Shown: piece after piece, positions 27,875 through 35,994 of the stretch
Layout of the letters: each line of letters starts with the position of its first letter
Position numbering within the stretch: the stretch's first letter is position 1
Source: JBMYZL01 sp049610385
Lineage (GTDB): Bacteria; Bacteroidota; Bacteroidia; Flavobacteriales_D; Sanyastnellaceae
Length of the DNA stretch: 64,000 bases
Direction of reading: 5' to 3'
Assembly (NCBI GenBank): GCA_049610385.1
Contig: JBMYZL010000004.1
Span: 1-64,000, forward strand
The notes under the pieces: model-generated
Seen by the model: the letters and a program-made list of their open reading frames with translations, nothing else
The model's database searches: none
What the model was told of the DNA's origin: nothing
Program-made: the position numbers and the translations under genes

Positions 27875-28156
27875 TTACCAGGTTTCCGTTTGTTTCATTA
27901 CCTGAGACCAGAGCCAAGTGTGACCATTGTCCACTCCTCGCAGGGCATTTATCCCTGGCCGCCGCAGGTCACTCTTCACAACGCGATGACCAATCAAATG
28001 GTTGTCTACCCATTTTGTTTCATCTTCCCTCAAGCAATCCAGTTTCTTTAGGTCTCTTTCCAAGTATTCAATTTGCAAACCCGCATAGATGCGAGAATGG
28101 ACTGAATCCAAGCCCATTTTCCATCCTTGTCGGAATTCATCAATCCCACGACTCAT
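27875..28156 (-). CDS. Possible small protein gene between the M49 peptidase and surface-protein genes
   Basis: 93 residues from the ATG at 28154-28156, overlapping the last 17 bases of the peptidase gene and ending 2 bases before the next start. It fills an otherwise empty 267-base interval. The predicted protein is soluble and mixed in composition (GWKMGLDSVHSRIYAG; LERDLKKLDCLREDETKWVD), without the Arg/His/Ser skew of the shadow frames nearby. I recognise no family. A non-coding intergenic stretch is the alternative. Confidence 0.45.
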   Translation of the reverse strand: MSRGIDEFRQGWKMGLDSVHSRIYAGLQIEYLERDLKKLDCLREDETKWVDNHLIGHRVVKSDLRRPGINALRGVDNGHTWLWSQVMKQTETW

Positions 28157-30245
28157 TGTTCTCAGGGAGGTGACTGTGCTCCTCACTGTAATGCAACATT
28201 TGCGTTGAAAAATCATCGGGATAAGACAACTCAATGGAAGAGATGAGGCCATTCTCGTCTCGAACAGCAGTCATTTGCGGATTGATGAATCCGCCGTAGG
28301 GAGCGATGCCAAGCGCCTCAGACCGAGCCAACACTTCTGTATGGATTGCCTGGTCCACTTTCACCCCATAACCTTCCACCAATGCCTTTGCTGCTTCATA
28401 ATCTCCCTGAGACTTGATGCGCTGAACTTCCCGCAACAATTCCCCAAACAACGTCCGCAAGGCTTCGTAATCCTTGATGTCCAAACGGGTTTTTCCGTCT
28501 CGATTGACCATTGAAATGACCCCTTCGGCCTGCCCCTTCTCAAATACCCAGTGACTGATCCAAGCCCGGTTGCGCATATGCGCTTCTTCAATGTTGGCGC
28601 CCAATTCCAATCGACGCAATTGCATCATCATGCCGTTTCGGATGTAACTGTCATACTCGGCCCGTCCAACTTCCAACGTTTTCATCAAGCCCAACTCCAC
28701 CATTTTCGGATCGAGCAAAAAATAAAGAGCCACCAAGTCTGCACGCCCTTCTTCAATTGTTGAAGAATATTCCTTGAGGGTGGCTTTTGGCTCTGACACG
28801 CCTTCCTCCAAGCGGCCGGAAGCATGTCCGATCACTTCATGCATTGCGGTGTGGAGCTTGCCAGCCAGCGTGCCGTGCGATTCGGTCCGTGCGATTTCTT
28901 GATCGTCGTGGGCAAATTCATCCAACAAGCCTGACCCACCCGCTTGGTCGTAGGCATTGACAATGTTGCCCAAGCTGACCGATTTGGACCCATGAACCAC
29001 CCGAATCCAATTTGAATTGGGCAAATTGACGCCTATCGGCGTGCTGGGTGATGCATCGCCCGCCTCACCCGCTACATTCACGACATTGTAAGTGATGCCC
29101 ACCACTTCGTCTTTTTTGTGCGCGTCCATGAAGGGCATGTGATCCTCGAACCACTGTGCATTCTCCATCAGGGTCTTCATGCGTTCGCTGGCATCAAAGT
29201 CCTTGATCTGGACGATGGTCTCATAACTGCCTGTGTAGCCCAAGGGATCATTGTAAACTTCGACAAATCCGTTGATGTAATCGACATCACCTTCAGTGTC
29301 TTGTACCCAATTGATGTTGTAAAGCTGCCATTTCTCCAAATCACCTGTTTCGTAGTATGAGATGAGGTTGCGCAATGCTGCACTTTGTTTTTCATTTTCA
29401 GCATACTGTGTGGCCTCATTCAACCAAAACACCACCTGTTCCAAGGCTTCACCATACAATCCGCCGACACGATATGGTTCTTCAGCCACTTCGCCATTCG
29501 CATTTTTGACCAACCGTGAATTCAAGCTGTACTCCACCGGTGTGCGCGTGCTCTTGTCCTCAATGCTCGCATAGTAGGCTTGCGCCTCAGCCGTGCTGAC
29601 ATTGGGTGCATAGAAGTTCACAGCCGAACCTTCAACGAGTCCTTTCGTCGCGTCCTGCTCAACCTTTTTCGCTTCCAAAGCGGGGTCGAAAATGACATTT
29701 CGCAATTCCTCAGAACAAGTTTGTCCAGTCGCTGACAAAAGCAAGTCAAAGTATGCAGTCGAGAATTCGGGCATCAGTTTGGTATTCGAATAATGGTGAT
29801 GAATTCCGTTGGAAAACCAGATGCGTTTCAAATACGTCTCGAAAGCGACCCAGCCAACGGTATTCTTGTCTCCATCAAATTGAGTGTAAATGGCCTCAAG
29901 CAATGCTCTGATTCGGAGGTTATAACGGTTGTTTTGGTCGTACATGATGTCTCGCCCACTGAGCCCCGCCATGTTTAAACAATAGACCAAGGCCTGTTGC
30001 TGAGGCGACAATTGCTCCCAACCCGGCACTTGGTATCGGATGATTTTCAAATCGGCAAACTGCTCCGTTTGCCAAACAAAACCATCCGCATCCGGCTCGC
30101 CCGCGGAAGGGGTCACCTCTACTGAAGTCAAATCACGATTCAATTCTTCTGATGGGTTTTCTAGGTCCTGATCGGCCCCTGTGCCGGCACCACAACCGGC
30201 GAGAATTACCGCAACTGTGGCGGTCACAATCCATTTGGCATTCAT
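28140..30245 (-). CDS. Dipeptidyl-peptidase III family lipoprotein (M49 zinc peptidase)
   Basis: 701 residues. The signal peptide ends in a lipobox (AVILAGCGAG, Cys at residue 18), so the enzyme is probably anchored in the periplasm or outer membrane. The zinc motif is HEVIGH at 469-474 and the third ligand lies in EEGRADLVALYFL about 30 residues later; together these match the HExxxH/EExxA(D/E) layout of M49. M49 peptidases cut dipeptides from the N-terminus of short peptides. The start codon abuts that of divergent lptF-like gene sequences, with a TAACTTGG element 4 bases upstream. It may form an operon with the downstream surface-protein gene. Confidence 0.92.
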   Translation of the reverse strand: MNAKWIVTATVAVILAGCGAGTGADQDLENPSEELNRDLTSVEVTPSAGEPDADGFVWQTEQFADLKIIRYQVPGWEQLSPQQQALVYCLNMAGLSGRDIMYDQNNRYNLRIRALLEAIYTQFDGDKNTVGWVAFETYLKRIWFSNGIHHHYSNTKLMPEFSTAYFDLLLSATGQTCSEELRNVIFDPALEAKKVEQDATKGLVEGSAVNFYAPNVSTAEAQAYYASIEDKSTRTPVEYSLNSRLVKNANGEVAEEPYRVGGLYGEALEQVVFWLNEATQYAENEKQSAALRNLISYYETGDLEKWQLYNINWVQDTEGDVDYINGFVEVYNDPLGYTGSYETIVQIKDFDASERMKTLMENAQWFEDHMPFMDAHKKDEVVGITYNVVNVAGEAGDASPSTPIGVNLPNSNWIRVVHGSKSVSLGNIVNAYDQAGGSGLLDEFAHDDQEIARTESHGTLAGKLHTAMHEVIGHASGRLEEGVSEPKATLKEYSSTIEEGRADLVALYFLLDPKMVELGLMKTLEVGRAEYDSYIRNGMMMQLRRLELGANIEEAHMRNRAWISHWVFEKGQAEGVISMVNRDGKTRLDIKDYEALRTLFGELLREVQRIKSQGDYEAAKALVEGYGVKVDQAIHTEVLARSEALGIAPYGGFINPQMTAVRDENGLISSIELSYPDDFSTQMLHYSEEHSHLPENNESWD

Positions 30246-30249
30246 GTGG

Positions 30250-30257
30250 CCAAGTTA
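30250..30257 (-). promoter_or_regulatory. Candidate -7 element of the M49 peptidase gene
   Basis: TAACTTGG on the minus strand is one mismatch from TAnnTTTG and ends 4 bases before the ATG at 30245. Confidence 0.35.
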
Positions 30258-30263
30258 GGTATT

Positions 30264-30271
30264 TATCTTTG
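30264..30271 (+). promoter_or_regulatory. Candidate -7 element of the LptF/LptG-type gene
   Basis: TATCTTTG matches TAnnTTTG exactly and ends 7 bases before the GTG at 30279. This supports that start over the GTG at 30246. The two divergent promoters are only 6 bases apart. Confidence 0.45.
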
Positions 30272-30278
30272 GGCTTTC

Positions 30279-31712
30279 GTGAGACGCACAGCTCAACTCA
30301 TTCTGCGGTCTTTTCTGGCGCCATTTGCCGTGACCTTGCCTGTAGCCTTGTTCATTTTGGACATGCAATTCCTGTGGGTCTATGCCGACGATTTGATTGG
30401 CAAGGGCCTCTCCCCGATGGTTATTGCTGAGCTGATGATGTATGCCTCGGCCCGATTGGTCAATCTGGCCCTGCCATTGGCCATCCTTGTCGCCACCATC
30501 ATGGGCATGGGTTCGCTTGCGGAACGCAACGAACTCACTGCCATGAAAAGCGCAGGCATGTCGCTGTTTCGGATTTTCCGGCCCTTGATGTTTGTGATGG
30601 TGGTCCTGTCCATCGGAGCCTTTGCCTTTTCGGACCAAATTTGGCCCAAAGCCAACCTCAAATTCCGCGCCCTGCTCTTTTCCGTTAGCAAGAAAAAACC
30701 GGGACTCAACCTGCTGCCAGGCGTCTTTTACAATGGCATTGAAGGTTTTAGTATTCGTGTGGCAGACCGCGCAGATGACGGAACCCTGACCGATGTGCTC
30801 ATTCACGACCACCGCGAAGCCACGACAGGATCCAGCCGCATCATTCGAGCGGCACAAGGCCGCATGGATGTCAAGGGTGAGGCCTTGGTGATGGAACTTG
30901 TGAATGGAGTGAGTTACGAGGAGGACATGGAGATTCATGCGCGCAAAACAGAACGCAGGCAACCGCATGTATTGGGCACCTTTGATCGCCAAATTCTGCG
31001 CATCGACATGGCTTCACTCGATTTCAACAAGGTGGATGAGGGGCTGTTCAAACGGGTTCATGAAATGATGAACATCCGCCAACTCAATGAAGCCATGGAT
31101 TCACTTGAATTGCTCGCGATCAAGCGAAAACAGGATGTTGTGGAGTATGGAATGCGATTGGTCAATCTTCAGGAATCGAGAACGGACATGGCCGCTTCGG
31201 ATTCTTCAGATGCAAAATTGCATCGGGCATCCTTGGCGGCACCGTTGCTCCGTCCCTGGATGGATGACCTCACCCCAACTGAAAGGAGGATGGTTTTTGA
31301 TGGCGCACGCGGCATGGCCCGCAATGCGATACAGGGCGTTGAAAATGCATTGGAAGATGCCGCCAAAAAACGGCGACTCCGGAATCGCAATGCTGTGGAA
31401 TGGCATCGCAAGTTCTTCTTGGGCACCAGCTGTTTCCTTCTCTTTTTCATCGGTGCGCCGTTGGGGGCCATCATCCGGAAAGGGGGACTGGGTTTGCCAA
31501 CCGTATTGGCCATCTTGATTTTTCTGGCCTACTACATCTTGAGCATTGTCGGTGAGCAAATGGTGCGTTCGGGGACACTCGAGCCTGCAATCGGCATGTG
31601 GCTCAGCACCTTCATCTTGGCCCCAGTGGCCGGGTTCCTCACCCGAATGGCCATGCGTGAACTGCACTTGCATCAAATCCCCCGCATCCCTTGGCCATGG
31701 CGAAATCCCTGA
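30279..31712 (+). CDS. LptF/LptG family permease (YjgP/YjgQ)
   Basis: 477 residues from the GTG at 30279; a GTG at 30246 would add 11 residues. The family N-terminus ILRSFLAPFAVTLPVALFILDMQFLW begins right after this start. LptF and LptG form the membrane part of the ABC machine that pulls LPS out of the inner membrane toward the outer membrane. Three N-terminal helices, a ~200-residue periplasmic beta-jellyroll and three C-terminal helices (FFLGTSCFLLFFIGAPLGAIIRKGG) are visible. Bacteroidota proteins of this type carry a long periplasmic insertion, as here. The downstream glycosyltransferases fit a surface-glycan locus. Confidence 0.9.
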   Translation: MRRTAQLILRSFLAPFAVTLPVALFILDMQFLWVYADDLIGKGLSPMVIAELMMYASARLVNLALPLAILVATIMGMGSLAERNELTAMKSAGMSLFRIFRPLMFVMVVLSIGAFAFSDQIWPKANLKFRALLFSVSKKKPGLNLLPGVFYNGIEGFSIRVADRADDGTLTDVLIHDHREATTGSSRIIRAAQGRMDVKGEALVMELVNGVSYEEDMEIHARKTERRQPHVLGTFDRQILRIDMASLDFNKVDEGLFKRVHEMMNIRQLNEAMDSLELLAIKRKQDVVEYGMRLVNLQESRTDMAASDSSDAKLHRASLAAPLLRPWMDDLTPTERRMVFDGARGMARNAIQGVENALEDAAKKRRLRNRNAVEWHRKFFLGTSCFLLFFIGAPLGAIIRKGGLGLPTVLAILIFLAYYILSIVGEQMVRSGTLEPAIGMWLSTFILAPVAGFLTRMAMRELHLHQIPRIPWPWRNP

Positions 31713-31717
31713 AATCC

Positions 31718-32929
31718 ATGGAATCCCCCCTTCGGATCCTCCAATTGTGCCACAAACCGCCAAGACCTGCGAGGGACGGCGGATGCTTGGCCATAGATGC
31801 CTTGACGAGCGGCTTGATGGATTTGGGACATCCTGTCCAGATTCTCACAGCAAGCACACACAAACACCCTTTCAGTCGAGAAAGTTTGAAGGCGAAGTAC
31901 CTCAAAGAAACGCAGATTCAAGCGGTTCACATCGACACGCGGATTCACATTTGGGGAGCTTTGCGCGGCCTGTTGACCGGGAAGAGTTACAACGTCAGTC
32001 GGTTTCATACGCCTTCCATGAATTCGGCATTGCGGAAACGGCTGGCGAATGATTCGTTCGATGTCATCTTGGTGGAATCTCTCTTCATGGCGCCATACCT
32101 CCAAGAAATTCGTGCGCAAAGTGATGCATTGGTCATTCTCCGGGCACACAATGTGGAGCACCAAATTTGGTCAGATCTCGCACAATCCGAAACCAATTGG
32201 ATGCGTCGGACATACTTGTCCATTTTGACCAAGCAGCTCAAAGCATTCGAATCCCAATGCCTGTCATGGTTTGATGCGATCCTGACCATCACCGAAGCGG
32301 ACTTGTCCGTCTTTCAAGAAATGGGATGTGATGTCCCCATGTTGGTGGCGCCATTTGGAATGGCTTTTGGTTCCACAACATCCCCGAAAAAGAATGCGTT
32401 TATGCATTCAGAAGTTTTTCATTTGGGCGCAATGGACTGGGCTCCTAACATTCAGGCTGTGGATTGGTTGGTGTCAGAAATCTGGCCCAAAGTTCAAGCT
32501 GCCGTCCCGGAGGCGCGACTCAAATTGGCCGGCAAGGCCTTCCCTCAGGATTTCCATGTACCTGATGAATTGAATATTGATGTTTTGGGTGAAATCAAAA
32601 CGGCGGACACTTTGCTGAATCGACCGTCCATCATGGCCATTCCATTGCGCAGTGGGAGCGGGATGCGCATCAAGGCCATCGAAGGAGCAGCTGCCGGGTT
32701 GCCCATTGTCTCCACAACACTGGGCGCGGAAGGACTCTCACCAATCCCTCCTTTTGTGCTTTGCGATGATGCGGAAGCCTTTGCCGCCGCGCTCATCCAC
32801 GATCTCAGACACCCAAAACAGGCCATAAAACGAGGTCTGGCAGGACAAAAATGGGCCCTGAAGCACCACGACAACGCGAACATTGTCGATCGTTTCATCG
32901 TGTTTTGTCGTCAACTTCAGCCCTCGTGA
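31718..32929 (+). CDS. Glycosyltransferase, GT-B fold (GT4-like)
   Basis: 403 residues from the ATG at 31718, 5 bases after the previous stop; earlier ATGs at 31691 and 31697 lie inside that gene. The N-terminal Rossmann domain opens with LRILQLCHKPPRPARDGGC, and HNVEHQIW follows in the middle. The C-terminal donor-binding domain contains GAMDWAPN and PLRSGSGMRIKAIEGAAAGLP, with the E of the EX7E-type motif in AIEGAAAG. It transfers a sugar from a nucleotide donor; donor and acceptor are unknown. The next glycosyltransferase overlaps it by 4 bases. Confidence 0.88.
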   Translation: MESPLRILQLCHKPPRPARDGGCLAIDALTSGLMDLGHPVQILTASTHKHPFSRESLKAKYLKETQIQAVHIDTRIHIWGALRGLLTGKSYNVSRFHTPSMNSALRKRLANDSFDVILVESLFMAPYLQEIRAQSDALVILRAHNVEHQIWSDLAQSETNWMRRTYLSILTKQLKAFESQCLSWFDAILTITEADLSVFQEMGCDVPMLVAPFGMAFGSTTSPKKNAFMHSEVFHLGAMDWAPNIQAVDWLVSEIWPKVQAAVPEARLKLAGKAFPQDFHVPDELNIDVLGEIKTADTLLNRPSIMAIPLRSGSGMRIKAIEGAAAGLPIVSTTLGAEGLSPIPPFVLCDDAEAFAAALIHDLRHPKQAIKRGLAGQKWALKHHDNANIVDRFIVFCRQLQPS

Positions 32930-34116
32930 AACTTCTGTTCCTCGCTCCTCGCTTCCCATATCCCCTCGAAAAAGGGGACAAATTGCGTGTGTATCACTTG
33001 ATTCGAGCTTTAAGCGTTCACCACGAGATCATTCTGTGTGCATTGACCGACCATGCCGTTTCCAAAGAACACAGACAAGAGTTGGAGGCATTTTGTACTG
33101 CCGTTTACGTGCTCAAACTCTCTTGGTGGAGGCGCCTTCTCCGCATGACTTGGTCTCCCTTGAGTAGCCGCCCGTTCCAAGTGCATTGGTTCTATCAATC
33201 AAACACCTCAAACCAAATTCGCAACTTGATCGCGAAAGAAATGCCGCAGCAAATTTTTTGCAACATGATTCGAACATCTGAGTATGTCAAGGACATGCAT
33301 GAGATTCCGCGAACCCTTGACTACATGGATGCACTGAGCGCGGGCATGCGAAAACGGGCGCAATTGCACCGCGGTCCTGCCAAATGGATCTTCAACTGGG
33401 AAGGACAAAAGTTGGCGCGATATGAAGCAGCCGTATTGAATTATTTTGATCACCAAACAATCATTTCAAAGGCCGATCGCCATTTGATTTCTCACCCAGA
33501 CCGCAAGGGCATTCACGTGGTGCCCAATGGGGTCGATTTGAAGCATTTCACGTCCATGGCATCACCCTGGCCTTTGCCCGCACAGGCAGCGGGAAAGACC
33601 ATACTTCTTTTCACGGGAAACATGGCTTATGCCCCCAATGTTCGTGCGGCTATTCGCCTGAAAGAAAACATTCTGCCCTTGCTGCACCTGGGTAACTTTC
33701 ATCTGGTGATTGCTGGTGCTTCGCCTGTTCCCGCGGTGCGCCAATTGGCCGGAGAGTCTGTCAGTGTGACCGGATGGTTAGATGACATTCGCAGCGCTTA
33801 CGCGATTGGCGACATTTTTGTCGCCCCCTTGGACATTGGAACCGGATTGCAGAACAAAATTCTGGAAGCCATGGCTTCAGGATTGCCATGCATCACCACC
33901 CCCAATGTGGCAGCCGGATTGCCACAAACTTCTTTGGATTCGCCCCCCCCTGTCGTGGTCGCTGAGGGTGACAGGGACTGGGCTGAAACCATCCAACGCC
34001 TCTCAGGCGATGCAGAAGGTCGAACGATGTTGGCAAGAAATGGACAACAATATGTTGGCGAATCCGCATCCTGGTCTGCTGCCGCAGCGCGCTTGTCCAC
34101 TACATTCGTTACATGA
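32926..34116 (+). CDS. Glycosyltransferase, GT-B fold (GT4-like)
   Basis: 396 residues from the GTG at 32926, which overlaps the previous stop (GTGA). The frame is open further upstream, but the family start KLLFLAPRFPYPLEKGDKLR begins here. The C-terminal domain has GNMAYAPNVRA and the donor-site stretch PLDIGTGLQNKILEAMASGLP. The layout resembles exopolysaccharide-type glycosyltransferases that keep PL..G.G...K..E.(M/A)A.G. The next gene overlaps by 4 bases (ATGA). Confidence 0.88.
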   Translation: MKLLFLAPRFPYPLEKGDKLRVYHLIRALSVHHEIILCALTDHAVSKEHRQELEAFCTAVYVLKLSWWRRLLRMTWSPLSSRPFQVHWFYQSNTSNQIRNLIAKEMPQQIFCNMIRTSEYVKDMHEIPRTLDYMDALSAGMRKRAQLHRGPAKWIFNWEGQKLARYEAAVLNYFDHQTIISKADRHLISHPDRKGIHVVPNGVDLKHFTSMASPWPLPAQAAGKTILLFTGNMAYAPNVRAAIRLKENILPLLHLGNFHLVIAGASPVPAVRQLAGESVSVTGWLDDIRSAYAIGDIFVAPLDIGTGLQNKILEAMASGLPCITTPNVAAGLPQTSLDSPPPVVVAEGDRDWAETIQRLSGDAEGRTMLARNGQQYVGESASWSAAAARLSTTFVT

Positions 34117-35099
34117 ATCCTACAGACTTGCATTTTGAAGCCGGCATTCCTGCTTTGGACTTGAGAAATTTCACCTCAGGGGATGCACGAGCACGCAAAC
34201 AATTTGTCGCTCAACTGGGGGCGGCATACGAAGGCATCGGATTTGCAGCCATCTCAGGACATGGCATTGCCGATAACTTGATTTCTGAATTGTACAACCA
34301 AGCGGAATCTTTCTTCCAACTCCCGATGGGGAGCAAATCAATTTACGCACGACCAGAATCGCGACATCAAAGGGGGTACGTGCGAATGGGTGTTGAACAT
34401 GCCAAGGACAGTGCAGAAGCCGACCTCAAGGAGTTTTGGCAAGTCGGTCAGCCCAACCCTCCCCAGGGGGCCAGTGCTGAAGAGTTTCCTGAGAATGTCC
34501 AAGTGGGCGAATTGCCTCAATTCTCGGAAACCGCGATCCAAGCGTACCAGGCACTGGAAAATTTGGGCCAAACTATGCTGCAAGCCATTGCACTGCACTT
34601 GCAATTGGACTTGAACCATTTCGAGGATTGGGTCGCCGGAGGGACGAGTATTCTCAGGGCCATCCACTACCCTCCCATCAAATCAGAGCCCAATACCGCA
34701 GTCCGATCCGGCCAACACGAAGACATCAATCTCATCACCTTGTTGGTGGGTGCTTCTGCTGCAGGGCTTCAGGTTCTGGACCACGATGGAAATTGGGTGG
34801 ACGTCACCGCCCTGCCAGAGCACATCGTGGTGAATGTGGGTGACATGCTTCAGCGATTGACCAACCACAAACTCAAATCCACAACCCATCGGGTGGTCAA
34901 TCCGCCACGCGAAATGTGGGGAACTTCCCGCTACTCCATGCCGTTCTTTTGCCACCCGCGTCCGGACATGCCTTTGGATGCCCTTGCAAGTTGTGTTGAA
35001 CCTGGTGAAGAACCCTTGGAATCCCCCATCACAGCGGGTGAATATTTGACTCAAAGGCTCATCGAAATCGGCTTGTTGGAATCGAATGATGAGACGTGA
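34113..35099 (+). CDS. 2-oxoglutarate/Fe(II) oxygenase, isopenicillin-N-synthase-like
   Basis: 328 residues. The N-terminal region typical of the family is present (IPALDLRNFTSG; GFAAISGHGI; QRGYVRMGVEHA). The iron site is H and D in SGQHEDINLITLL and the distal His in STTHRVVNPP; the co-substrate Arg/Ser pair is SRYSMPFF. Such enzymes hydroxylate or oxidatively cyclise small molecules; the substrate is unknown. It is translationally coupled to the glycosyltransferase pair, so a sugar or polymer modification is possible but unproven. Confidence 0.88.
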   Translation: MNPTDLHFEAGIPALDLRNFTSGDARARKQFVAQLGAAYEGIGFAAISGHGIADNLISELYNQAESFFQLPMGSKSIYARPESRHQRGYVRMGVEHAKDSAEADLKEFWQVGQPNPPQGASAEEFPENVQVGELPQFSETAIQAYQALENLGQTMLQAIALHLQLDLNHFEDWVAGGTSILRAIHYPPIKSEPNTAVRSGQHEDINLITLLVGASAAGLQVLDHDGNWVDVTALPEHIVVNVGDMLQRLTNHKLKSTTHRVVNPPREMWGTSRYSMPFFCHPRPDMPLDALASCVEPGEEPLESPITAGEYLTQRLIEIGLLESNDET

Positions 35100-35107
35100 C
35101 CCACGTC
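35093..35107. promoter_or_regulatory. Inverted repeat (possible operator) upstream of the sulfur module
   Basis: GACGTG-ACC-CACGTC is a perfect 6-bp inverted repeat with a 3-base spacer. It spans the end of the oxygenase gene and lies 61 bases before the tauE-like start. A TAATCTTG near-match to the -7 box follows at 35132-35139. Confidence 0.35.
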
Positions 35108-35167
35108 ACACCAAAAGCCATGGCAGTCCCATAATCTTGCCTAAGGGACATCCGAACGAATAGCAAC

Positions 35168-35965
35168 ATGGAATGGCTTGAATGGTTGGGTTTTGCATCA
35201 GCGGTAATCGTAGGGCTGGTTTTGGGCTTGATTGGCGGCGGCGGATCGATTCTCACTGTTCCGGTCTTGGTTTATTTCATGGAAATCCCGCCCGCTCTGG
35301 CAACGGCTTACAGCTTGTTTGTGGTGGGCTTGTCCTCAGGGTTTGGCGCTTGGCGACATTTTCAAAGTGGATTGATTGACGTCAAAACAGGAACCATTTT
35401 TGCCGGCCCTTCGCTTCTAGCCGTCTATGCCACACGGAGGTGGTTGGTGCCTTCCATCCCTAAGACTTTCCATGTCTTGGGGTTGGGATTGACCAAGGAT
35501 TTGTTCATCATGGTCCTGTTCGCAATCCTCATGATCGCGGCATCCTTGTCCATGATCAAAGGACGGAAAACAACTTCGGAAAATGGCGGTCGAGCCAAGT
35601 GGTGGCTTGTTCCCTTTGAAGGCATTGCCGTTGGCGTGTTGACGGGCATTGTGGGGGCTGGGGGTGGATTTTTGATTATCCCTGCACTTGTGGTCTTGGT
35701 CAAAATGCCCATGAAAACGGCCATTGGTACTTCCTTGATGATCATCGCCGCCAAATCCCTCATCGGATTTATTGGGGATCTGGGTTCAGGCCAAGACATC
35801 GAATGGGGATTGCTGTCCGTTTTCACGGCGCTGACTGTTTTCGGGATCATTTTGGGATTGAAATGGTCCAAAACACTGGATGGGGAGTCGTTGAAAAAAG
35901 GGTTTGGCTGGTTCGTTTTGATCATGGGCGCAGTTATCTTGTTGAAAGAGTTATTGGCCCATTGA
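35168..35965 (+). CDS. TauE/SafE family sulfite/sulfur-anion exporter
   Basis: 265 residues with about eight membrane segments. The two characteristic Gly-rich half-repeats are visible: VGLVLGLIGGGGSILTVPVLVYF near the start and VGVLTGIVGAGGGFLIIPALVVL near residue 160. Family members move sulfite, sulfoacetate or related anions across the inner membrane. It heads a run with the persulfide-dioxygenase/rhodanese fusion and YeeE/YedE pair (gaps 29, 6 and 11 bases), which strongly suggests a sulfur-oxyanion substrate. Confidence 0.9.
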   Translation: MEWLEWLGFASAVIVGLVLGLIGGGGSILTVPVLVYFMEIPPALATAYSLFVVGLSSGFGAWRHFQSGLIDVKTGTIFAGPSLLAVYATRRWLVPSIPKTFHVLGLGLTKDLFIMVLFAILMIAASLSMIKGRKTTSENGGRAKWWLVPFEGIAVGVLTGIVGAGGGFLIIPALVVLVKMPMKTAIGTSLMIIAAKSLIGFIGDLGSGQDIEWGLLSVFTALTVFGIILGLKWSKTLDGESLKKGFGWFVLIMGAVILLKELLAH

Positions 35966-35994
35966 AGCATTGGAAGTGAAAAACATACAATATC

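Noticed and set aside
30255..30992. A 245-residue minus-strand frame opposite the LptF/G-type gene
   Set aside because: The plus strand encodes a complete membrane protein; the antisense product is His/Gln-rich without motifs.
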